64,000 bases of DNA from Bolinopsis microptera. Taxonomy: Eukaryota; Ctenophora; Tentaculata; Lobata; Bolinopsidae. Under the pieces are notes generated by a model. That model was not told the DNA's origin, searched no databases, and was given only the letters and a program-made list of their open reading frames with translations. Made by a program: the position numbers and the translations under genes. Below, piece after piece: positions 41,201-53,200 of the stretch (position 1 is the stretch's first letter; every line of letters starts with the position of its first letter). The stretch covers positions 10,009,453-10,073,452 of the forward strand of contig NC_087084.1 of assembly GCF_026151205.1 (NCBI RefSeq). The letters are read 5' to 3'.

Positions 41201-44200
41201 AATACTCATAGTAATATTTAGATTGATTGAAATATCTTAGTCCTTACGATAGAGGACGGAATGTTAGCTTTTAAAAAATTAATTTAATTTTTTAAAATTT
41301 GATAACGTTAGAAATTAAGAAGTGACTAAGTTTATCTTACCCGTATAAAAGAAGGAATGCTAAATAAGTGAGGGAGTTAAGGTAAAACTTGATAACAGGG
41401 GAGGTGTAGAAGTAATATAGCTTCTCTTTGAGATCAGGACTGCGCACTGAGTCGCCGTCATCACTATCATTTGCCCCTGTAGCTGAGGCAAACTCAACGT
41501 CTTCGTTTACTCTCTTGCGGGCTCTTGTCTGAAATTTTTAATTTATAGAGGTTATAAAATATATCACCGTCTTCTTCTCAATTGAAAGTATTAAAATAAG
41601 CAATCCCAGTTTGGTAAATAAAGTTAAAGGTAATGAGTCGCTCACTGTTATTTCTTGTCCCCGGAGGATCTTCCTTGCTAGATCTTTCTTGGTCATGGGT
41701 AGTTTATTGTACGGTAAGAATATTGGCAGTGGTGGGACCAGGCACACAAACAACTGAAAGAGTTGATACGACGGTAAAAAACAAGCTTGGGATCAGTTAA
41801 AATGATTTCATACCCTTAATTTACCTTCGACTGACACAATTATTTAGATTAGGTTTTGTTGAACATGTAATTTGTATAATGAATTATCACGTCATACGGT
41901 GGCGTATTCGATTGACACAATTATACACTTCAGAGAATCTAAGATTTGATTTCATTTAATAAAGCCTTAGATTTTGTTAATTATAAGATAAAGTACCCGT
42001 CCGGCGTTGATAGTAGGTTTAAGTTGTCCCATCCAGAGGTCTGTCAGGTAACTCTGATACGCGGCATGTGCGATGAAGTTCTTCGCTTCGATTATTGTTG
42101 CTAAATCAAACAGATTTAATCCTCCCCATTCTGAAGAATAGTAACGCGTTTTTTACAAAATGAAGATTATTTCTTTTTGAAGAAATAAGAGGGATAACGG
42201 TGGGATACTTCTTCAGTCGTTAATTTTAGAATTTTTTATACTCGACTAAATGAGGGGTAGACAAAAACCTATTCCATTTGAGCTTTTGTTACCTTTCAAA
42301 GGAACAATTAAGATTTGTATCCAATCGGGCTTGTCGTAGTTATGATAACAGATTGTCATAAGTCCGCACGCTAGTTTTTCAAACTCCCTGATATGTTAGA
42401 GATCATGAGTGAATATTTAAGGCAATTTTCCGGAATAAAACAAAATCATCCTACGCATGGCTTATAAAATGGTCATAAAATATTAATTAAATGGTCATAA
42501 ATCTAAAATCATCATAAAATGGTCACAGCGGCAGGTTTGATAACTCCCAGTAAAGATAATAGTGAGAGAATAACCAAGCTTGTAAATTGCGTATGTGTCA
42601 GATTAGTCAAACCTCGCAGAAGTTTCAAGCTTTTCTGTCATTTCTTCATCCACACGTGCCCACTGACTTTCCATTTTGTCCAGGAATAAAAATATCTGCA
42701 AATAATTCCACTTGTTACGATGAGAAAAATCTGAAAAACTATGAATGTAAACGTGTTGGTCTGGATGAATCATCTATTAAACAATTCTGTTATAAAGTTA
42801 ACATCCAGACTTCAGTAAAAGCACATTCGATCCTGTTCAATGTCTCAAAATTCATTGTACAGTCTTATAGTGTAAGTGATTGTAATTCCTTGATTCAGTA
42901 ATTAAAGTAGTTTTTTAATACTTTCAACACAACTATATAAGGGCCTGCCCTCACTACGCCATGTGGCGACGGGCCACATGGCCCGATTAACCTAAACACA
43001 CTGTGCCACTTGGCGTGGATTTAGCAAATCCGCGCCTCTATTCAGAGGCACGGATTTCCTGCCCACACTACGCCATGTTGCGACGGGCCACATGGCGTGG
43101 GTCAAAAGGCACAGTGTGGTTACAGCTCCCGCCACTAGTCAACGGATTCACACAACGAGGCGCGTAGTGTGTTTAGAGCTACCGCCAGTTGGCGTGGGAA
43201 CTCTCGGGGAATAGAGGCACGGATTTTTAAAATCCGTGCCTCTATTCCCCTTGCTAAATCCACGCCAAGTGGCACAGTGTGTTTAGATAGACGGGCCACA
43301 TGGCGGGAGCTCTAAACACACTGTGCCATTTGGCCCGTCGCCACATGGCGTAGTGTGGGCAGACCCTAACATTGAAATGTTGAGCAATTCCTTTTCTGAT
43401 AAGAGCATTTTTCCTTGTCGCATCAAACGGGATCAATACAAATTTTCACAAGAATACAATTAAAGTAGCCTACTACTACAACACCTTGTGCACTATAAGA
43501 GATGTAGCTATGGGCGTCCTGGAGTTCTCCCAAAAGAACTTAGCCATGTCTGGAGCGTCGATGAGAGCAGAATACAGCATCATCAAATCGTAGGGATTCT
43601 GCAACAAATATTTGTATGATTGTTATAGATTTGTTATTAAGGATTTGAATTATTTAACTGGTAGCAATCATAGTAAAAAAAAGTAATGCATCAAACATAT
43701 CAACATGTTATCCCTTTATAAAAATTCTATACACGATCCTTATTTCATCAACAAGTTAAAAATCATGTCATCAAAATGCTAATTTATTATTTATGTCAGA
43801 ATTATGCCACGAAAAGATCTAATTTCTCACATCAAATCTGTCGTCCTCCCTCATGTCCTGGTTATACTTCTCCTGTGTTAGAAAGGAATGGAATGTACCC
43901 TCCATAATCCTCTCCATCAGTTCACCTACGTCTCTTAATGACACCTGTTTTTAGTGGTTTTTATCAAATTATATGAAATTATGTGTCATGTCTAATTATA
44001 TGTGTCATGTCTGATTATATGTGAAAATTAGTGAAATTATATGTATCATATCTAATTTTGTCATAAATCCATAGAGGAAATAATCATCACATAGCGATGG
44101 TTTAGTGATGTTTATCTTATTGTGTGTAGCTAGCTATATGAGTATATGTGTCATATTTAAATATATGTGAAAATTAGTTAAATTATATGTGTCATATCTA

Positions 44201-47200
44201 ATTATATGTGAAAATTGGTTAAATTATATGTGTCAATTGTCACGTCTAATTAACGTGAAAATTGGTTAAATTATATGTGTCATATCTAATTTTGTCATAA
44301 ATCCACAGAGGAAACAATCCTCGCAAATCGAAGTGCATATTAATTTTATTTTCGGTTTTAACGTTGAACAAGTTAAAACTGATCAGTAGTAAAACTAACC
44401 GCTCTATCGAATCTTGTGAGCAACTTGAAAGCTCCTGAGTTTTTAGGGAGGATATTGTAAAGTTTAGTGAGACTGGGAGCAGTGAGGAAGTTCTTGAGGT
44501 CAGCACCGTAATCCAGCAGCAGTCGTATAAAACCAACCCGCCGGTTGATTATGGAGAACATCAGGAGTGAGTTTAACTCGTCTGGCTGAAAGTTGTGTTA
44601 TTATGTTCATGTATAATGTATAATGTATAATGTATAATGTATAATGTATTATGTATAATGTATAATGTATAATGTATAATGTATAATGTATAATGTATAA
44701 TGTATAATGTATAATGTATAATGTATAATGTATAATGTATTATGTATAATGTATAATGTATAATGTATAATGTTAAAAGATGCTAGATTATATTTTATAT
44801 TGATAGCTATTCGATTAGAGAATACATTAGTTAGTTTATAAAGATACTATATTATATTCTAAATTACTAGTCAGAATTACTAATTAATACTAATTACTAA
44901 TTAATAGTCACACTTACCCTGAACTTGTAATCCTTCTTCTCAAATATAAGCTCCTTAGCCACTTTCTCATGTCCCCAAGTTATGGCCAGTTTTAGTTGCC
45001 TCATTCGAGCTGCACTCTCCCCTATGCTCTTCATCAGGGAGGATAAGATAGCAAAGTCTAATGGCTCTGACCCGTCTATCTTGTATACAGTTATCTGTAA
45101 ATATGAGATTAAACCTCTGTTATCTGTAAATATGAGATTAAACTTCTGTTATCTGTAAATATGAGATTAAACCTCTGTTATCTGTAAATATGAGATTAAA
45201 CCTCTGTTATCTGTAAATATGAGATTAAACCTCTGTTATCTGTAAATATGAGATTAAGCCTCTGTGGAGCATCAGTGGCGTAACGTTACTTTTTGGCGCC
45301 CCCCGCTCAACTCAAAAAGCGCCCCCCTTTCTGGAGCGCGCTCGCTTCGCTCGCTAGATTTGTCCGAGGGCCGTTGCCATCACAATTTTTTAATTTTAAA
45401 ACAGAATATAAATGTGTGCCAATAAAATTTAAATTTGGAAAGTAACAAGCCGCGCGCAAATAATTTTACATGTAAGCCGCGCGATTTAGTAATTAAATCG
45501 CCAGTAATTTGCGCATGATTGTTTTCGCGTTGGATAAAATATTATCTCGTGATACATGTTAACGGTTGTGATTGGACTATGCAGAGGGACGACGCGTTAG
45601 GGTAATAATAAATGTATCATGTACTGGACACTAATCATGCTATACTAATGACAAGTCGGTTACACAATGTCAGAATCTTGTTCGCTTTTCATTGTCGTTT
45701 GACATTAGACATTACATCCGAAACAGCCCGCAGCCGTTAAGTAATTTGTCATTCGTCTGATTAGTGATGTTTCTGTTAATTTGTGATAAACAACGAAACA
45801 ATTTTGTAAATTGTGTGTATTATATATTGTTAGTGTAACGAGGAGAACTGTTTTAAGCTGCTGTATATGTTAAAAAATGTATATTATATTAAGGTTACCG
45901 GTTGTTCATGTAAATTGTAATCATCAATGGGCCATGGGGTAAAATATCAAATATGCCGTACTAAGTTTACGCGAACATTTAACATTATGCGAATGTATGT
46001 TATTATGAATATCCTCACAGCTGGTCGAATATGTTAATGTAGAACTGCATTGGGAGTCTGGAAGGTGTACAATCAATTTTTACTACTGAGTTGTTTTAGC
46101 AGTTTCTACTTTTAGCTCAGTCTTTATTACGAGGAACTGATTCGGTGGAGATAAGTTAATTTTGTAGAACTCATTGTTCAGTGGGTCGATTGACTGAACA
46201 CGTTTGCACTTGGTATTTAAACTTACCAGTAGTTTATTTATGTTATGTAGCGATGATAATTCAATTAGGATAACAACTAGGTAAGCCGTAAGTCTAATTC
46301 AAAACACACCGCACACCGTACACTCCAGTCTCCAATCAATATTACTATTTGGTAGACCGGGTATTTTGGCGGGAATTCTGTTCCCACGGCACTGTTCTGA
46401 TAGAAGCTACTTCTACTAATGGTCCCAGAGGAACGGTCGTAAAGTAGCCAGACTTCTTGTCTCCTGTACTGGCTGACACATGCGGATTATAGTTGGAAAT
46501 TTCGCTATGATATAAATATAATTGCTCTCGGAATTGAACAAACTCCTACTTATCTAGATACTTTCTAAATTCGTTAGAGTTTCATGGACTGGGGAAAAAT
46601 AATCGGTACAGTCTCCCTGCATGGCATACACAGCTGACTAACACAGTCACTCAAATTTTAGAATTATGACTATTACCCTAGTTCTCTAAAATCCTTATAG
46701 TTTTGGCTATCATCCTAACTAAAGGAATAGCTGATTGGATGTACAGTGCTCACGTCATGATTTTAAACAGTGATATAGGTTCTTGAACAGTGGCGGATGA
46801 ATGTACGGTTAGAAAGTTTCTGCTATTACAACTTATGTCATATGTGATAATTTTGGATTGTTTTCATTGCTTAATTACACAAGCAGGGAGCTGGGAGACT
46901 GTTACCGTGAGTATTTAAACATTTGCAGGTTCATTTCCATAAATGTCCATCAATGACTGGACTACACAACTTTACAGTTAACTTTAGAGAAACTCATAAG
47001 TCATTTATCTCAAATTAAGCTGTTAGTGTCCATGATCAACGGTCAACCTGTGGCGACAATGAGTAATATAAAAAGTGTATTTGTAGATTAAAGTGCTAGC
47101 TCAGAGTTTTAGAATTGTATGGATTAAAGTTGGTTGTTTAGCCATCTAACAATCGATCGTGCTGTAATATATGGCCAGAGAATAATAGGGTCTTGGAAAT

Positions 47201-50200
47201 TCTATAGTTGTTCTGAATTGAGCATGACCTGCAAGTCTGGGCCTTCGTTGGGTGATCTTTGAGCTGACTTTGAGAAGTTCACTGTACAGGCTGTGGTTGC
47301 TGACATGGTCTCGATATTGATTGAAGTTAAGGGCCATTCATAACATTCGCGAATAACAACCATCAACCATCTTCTCCAGCCTTTTCGTCAAAGCCTCGGA
47401 ACCGTACAAAAACACACACTCGACAAGTGCTGTAAACACTCTGATCTTGATAGACTTCCTAAGCTTATACCTTTTTTTCTGCGTGTGTGGCATGCTCCCC
47501 ATGCTCTTGATTTCCCAACCCTGATATCACTCTCACTATCTCTGATTCTGGATCCCAGATAGATGAAGTCTTCGGTCTTCCACATGCTCTATTGTACTGT
47601 TACCCAGGGACTTGATGGAATCAGGGTTCTCGATGTTCTGAGTAATGAATTTGGTCGGGACTGGTAATAAATATCATTAAACTGCTGTTTAACTAATTGA
47701 AGGTAAGGTACAATATCGTTGCACAGTGTTTGTGATGGTGACCTTATATATTATACAATTGAAAAGTGCGTGTGTGAGCTGTACTCACTGTACTGATTGT
47801 CCATTATCTAATGCTGTTAGCGAGTTTTTATGGTAGTATGGTTGTTACCAGATGATGATGTTAAACATTTAAATGTATACTTTTCTATTTATTGGTAGTT
47901 GTTCAAATGATTATTGTTATTTGTTAGAACTTGCAGTTGTAGCCGACTTTGTTTTGCTGCCAGAAGTAGTAATGATTTGAAATGGCTGTTGTATGGTGTC
48001 ACAACTAGTAACTACAAAGAGTGACCTATTTTTGTAGGAATTGTTTCCGTACGTTAAAAAAAATGTATTAATGAACAAACCTTTACATTAATGAAATTCC
48101 CGGATATAGCATGTGTTTATATGAACTACATGCCGAATGCCGATATGTGTGGAGTGTGGTTGCTCAATGTATATGCAGAGTTGGGATGTGACTGAAAACA
48201 TTGAAGTAAGTATTAAGGTTTATTTTGAATCATGTAAATAGCTTTAATATTGTGGCATCTGTGGAGTTATGTTAGGTATTATGCCATGTGGTGAAATTTG
48301 TAGAAGGAAGTGGTTTACAGATTTATTTGTAAATTAACATCAAATTTCCCAAATCAGGTTTCGTTACGGTTGGAAGATGTCATGTACATAGTACATACTA
48401 AGCAAAATGTGGAGTCAATTGTACGCTGACGAAAGCTGCAAAACAACTGAGCCAGCTCCACAAGCACGACCTGACTGAAGAATTAAATCTTTCGCTACGT
48501 AGCTTGTCAGCCTTCAAGTTGATTTTGGTGCCAATCTGAATAACTGTACAGGCCCCAGCGACCCAGCAACTGGCAACACTGTACTCAGAGGTAGTAACAG
48601 CACTGGCACTTTATCTCACTATCTCGGTTACAGTAGGTCTTAAGACAGTCTATATTTCACCAAATAGAACTCCCGAAGAACGTATCAGCCGTCAGAAACT
48701 CGTTACCGAACTAAAGAAGAAGCGATCAGACGACCCGTCTGGAAGCTATTTCATACGGAAGGGTGAAATAGTGAAGGCTGATAAATGAACTTGAAGATTT
48801 TGTATCGTGTGAAATGTTTTGTCTGTGCATTTACGAGTGTGCCTCTCGATTTATCATATATTTTGACCACAGCTTACAATTCATGATTTGCTTTTAATTT
48901 TGTTATATTGAGTATCACAGATCACATTTCATTCTTGCTTGAAGGGCCCATCTTTTGCGAGCGTGACTTGTCATGCATTCATCGTGTTTTGGTGTCCCGT
49001 CATTATTTACAGACGGAAGCATGTTTTTACCAGTTTTATTTTCTGATCGATTTATTGCTGTTCTGTAAATTTTGAAAAGATTTTCATAAAAAAAAAGCCA
49101 GTACTGAAAAATCCTTTAGCAAACTGAAGCTATTTAAAAACTCCGAAGCACAATGGGTAACTAAACGATTTACGATAGATTAAGCAGTTTACAGTTTAGC
49201 CATCATCTCAATCGAGAACTTAACAGCAAGACAACTTGACAAGAAAGAGCTGGCCAAATTTGATGCTTTTTCCAAACCTAAGAGAGTTGCTTGGAATATG
49301 AACTGTACGGTAATGTAAATATTATGTATTATCGAAAAATGTAATTTGTTTTTTATTTCCATATTTTTATTTGTTATTGCTACCTGTTAGATGTTGGTGT
49401 TTTATTTGTGAAGTATCATAATACTACAATAGGTGGCTGCCGATTAAATTGGGATCTAAGTTAAAAGTAAACATTGATATATAAAATTGCCAGAAAATCA
49501 AAACATTCTCACGCGCGAATTTTGTGTACCACGTTTGTATAACAATTGCAATATCGTTATCACTTACCACGTGTTTTTTGCGCGCGCTGGCTGCTTGCTT
49601 TGCACTATATTTAATTTTAGAATTTTACAAATCTTAGAACAGTAGCACGATATTTAACAACTTTTGCACCTTATATACCAAGTATTTTATTACCAGGGGC
49701 GCCATATTTCTAGGGGGCGCCAAATTATGAGGGGGCGGCAGAATTTTGGCGCCCCCCTCTCACGGCGCCCCCCCCCCGCATAGCGGGGTCTGCGGGGCCT
49801 TACGTTACGCCACTGTGGAGCATGCCGGCTGCATGGGTATAATGCTTGTCTTAAATGAAAAGCTCGAATAACTTGACTACAAATTTTCCATGATTCAAAT
49901 TTTTATTGAAATTGTATCTCAGATTTTCACACGATCTAAATATTGTCCCGTTATAAAAATTTAACCTGTTTCTTGAAGGAAGCGATTTCCACCACACTCT
50001 TCAGCAGCTTCTCAATCATGGAGTTCTCAGTAAACTTACTAAAGCACGCCTCCAACATGTCACTGATATCCCTCTTTCCTTCCTCGTTTATCACACCCCT
50101 CACTACAAACTCTCTGAAGTGTATATGGGTCATGGGTCAGTGGTTCGTGCTTTTTGTAGCTCGGTGATTGAAGACATTGTTTTTAGTACTCATCGATTAG

Positions 50201-53200
50201 CCCGGTTCATTAAAAAAAATTTATCAAATTAAATTTCTTATACCTTACTCGGGAATATTATAACCGGGATAAAGTGGTGGGTTTTGGAAGATTCCGCCAT
50301 ATTTTTCCCGGTCAAAAATTTTACCAGTCATAAAAAAACCCGCCGACTCAGATTATGGGGTTCCAAGGGGGTGGTGATCATCATATTTTACCTGAAGTCT
50401 TATATGTGCTAGAGAAGACTTTTGAAGCAGTGGATGGAGGGATGTAACTTTATTGGCGGTTGCTACCATAATTTCGTTTAAAAAATCACAATTTGGTTAT
50501 AGAAATCAGATTTCAGGGTGGACCGTGATTATCACTTTTCTTGCCCATGAATCAGTGAATTCATGGTCCACGGTGGATTGATTACTGGAGCAGTTGAAGA
50601 TGCAAAGCCAATACGTTCCCCAATACCAAGCGGTGGGCAGGAAATTAAGCTCCGGCAGACCTTCAGAGCAGTAGCCCCATTAGCGGACAAAATGAAAGTC
50701 TTGTTAAGACAACAATACAACTTCGAATTTGACGGTCAGCAGCAGGGGGATATCAATAATGATAATGGAGGGGACATTAGCGATAATGAGAATGAGAATA
50801 CGCTTTAATGAAGATTTGACTTATTATTGCTTAGATTTATTTTCCTTTAAATAGACGTGTATTTTTTTATATTTCTGAGTAATATCAATAACTGTAAATT
50901 TAAATAACTTCTTTAACAAGTAACAAAAACAGAAATTTCGGTTGAAAATTTGTTGACCTCTGAAAAAAAACTTGAAAGGTCGGCCACCGGTAAATACATG
51001 ACCGGGATAATTTGGCGGGTTTTGGGAAAGTCCGCCATATTTTTCCCGGTCATTAATTTTCCCAGTCACAAATAAACCCGCTATAATATTCCCGAGTAAG
51101 GTAGGCTTATCTGTAGTTCCTAAGGCCAAATAACTACAAAAAAAAGTTTGAAGCTTCAACTCTAACGGGAAACACCGCCACCTGCCACGCCCATTTTTTT
51201 CATCAATTTTTAACAGGTAAAAATCTCCATCTCATCAATTAAGGCATCGATAATATCGATGAAGCCATACTCTATATTGTATGTACGTGATTGAGTTTAA
51301 TACTATGTATAATATTATTCGCCAAACGAATATTTTATGATTGTTATTTTCAATAACAATAGAACAATATATTCGTTTAGGGATAGTGTGAAGTGGCCAG
51401 TGTGAATTGGTTTAGACAGTGCGCAGTGGTTGGTTACGATACAATATATAAACTCGTAAAAATAATCAATTATATATCAATGATCAATTATAATATCAAT
51501 CATATACATGCAAAGAATTGTCAATTGTCCGGTAATTAAATAAGTGATGTGCCGTAATAAGATAGATTTAAAAAATGAAATAATAAGATCGATGAATCAT
51601 TGAAACACAGTAAATAAAAATAAGATATCATCATAACATACCCGTCGATGAAGTCCTCTTTAAAGGAAGTCATTTCACAAGCTGTACACACGATATCAGC
51701 AGCTCTACCACTTCCTGAGATACAATTAACTAGTTTCACAACACCTACTTACGGTTAATGTTTGTGGGGCCTAAAACGTCCCATAATCATAAAATGTATA
51801 AAAGTAGTAGTAGTAAATCTTTCAAAGTACGAAATATCTCTTTAAAAGAGCATCCTAGGCACCTTATAGATATCGAAACGCATAAAAAAGAAAACAAAAA
51901 CATCAACCATCTTCTAACTTCTTCCACTCCTCCCTATCTAAAGCTAAAAATCTAAGGTCTTCGAAATCAGTCAAATTCTTAAGTCTAATATCAAGATTTC
52001 TACTAGTCAAGTCTTTTCTAATAACATCTAATAAGTTTAAACATGGTCTACCCCGTCTCCCTTCCATAAAAATATCAGAATTTATAGCAAATAACATAGA
52101 GGTGTATGCTGGTGAGTCTTCCTGTCCTCTTAAGATATGTCCTAACATTCTCCATCGAAACTTAGAGACTCTCACAGACAAGGGAGTGACATAACAACGA
52201 GCATAGAGTGCCTCATTAGAAATAACCCCAGTAGGCCATCTGATGTTGAGGATTCTTCCTCAAAAGTAAGTAATTAAATATTTTATATAAGTAAGTAACA
52301 TAATTAAATATTTTATATAAGTAAGTAACATTTTATAAAAGTAAGTAATATGTTATACAAGTAAGTAATATTTAATATAAGTTGGTAATATGTTATATAA
52401 GTTGGTAATATGTAATATAAGTAAGTAACATGTAATATAAGTAAGTAACATGTTATATAATCAAGTAATATGTTATATTAGTAAGTAACATGTTATATTA
52501 ATAAGTAATATGTAATATACGAAGTAACATGTTATATAATTAAGTAATATGTAATATAAGCAAGTAATATACCCACCTTTAATAACGACGAGAGGCTGGC
52601 CCATCCTCAGAGAATTAAGCGCCATCTCAATACTCTGAGAGCCCCCCTCTAGCATGATACATATCATAGGAAGAGGGACCCCGTCCTTCTCATACATCTT
52701 AGTTATCAGGAACTCCAGCTCTCCTCGGAACTTTATCTCTACTCCACTTGCTTGAGTTGTTCCTGTGGATAAAGTTAATATTTATTTTAGATTAAAGAAC
52801 ATTTTTAAAGATTTTATTTAAATTTTAAAAGGGTATGGATACTAGATCATTTACCCGATCTCTACGCAATAATAAGTTACTTTGGTGTGTACTGTAATGA
52901 ACTATTCGATTAACAAGTAGCAGGGAGCTAAGTAAAAGTCACGTGACTGCTACGATTAACTAACAGGGAGTTAGCGTCTAATACCTTGCCTAAAACTCCA
53001 GTAATATATACCATGATCCTGGACCCCTGTGGCGAGTTTGCTCCCTGAGAATACAACAAAAAAAAAGAATTGAATTATAGCAGCTAAATACCGTCATCAA
53101 CGAGGAAGAAGTGACTGTGATTGGGCTCCAAGGAGGCGCTGCCAAGTTCAGGGATAGAAGTGGTGTAGTCAGTGATGGACTCGTTAAACTGGAGGCGAGA

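Larger units (their letters stand above)
45273..49815. mobile_element. hAT-like DNA transposon, 4.5 kb, with perfect 8-bp TSD
   Basis: Termini CAGTGGCGTAACGTTA and (complement) CAGTGGCGTAACGTAA. TGGAGCAT is duplicated exactly at 45265-45272 and 49816-49823. Subterminal regions are rich in GGCGCCCCCC. CAGTGGCGTA-type ends plus an 8-bp TSD fit hAT elements. I find no intact transposase. The interior holds a LINE RT remnant (47130-47660) and a short ORF resembling retroelement proteins (48645-48788). It lies in TRPM2 intron 11. Confidence 0.88.

Noticed and set aside
42587-42901. 104-codon plus-strand ORF in TRPM2 intron region
   Set aside because: It overlaps, on the opposite strand, a phase-compatible TRPM2 exon (42613-42695) that fills a gap in the conserved protein; the plus ORF has no recognised domain.
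45273-49815. hAT transposase gene within the hAT-like element
   Set aside because: I found no long ORF or recognisable transposase or BED/dimerisation motif on either strand.
50563-50808. 81-aa ORF as a host gene
   Set aside because: It lies within the TIRs of a Tc1/mariner-like element and has no recognised domain; treated as part of the element.
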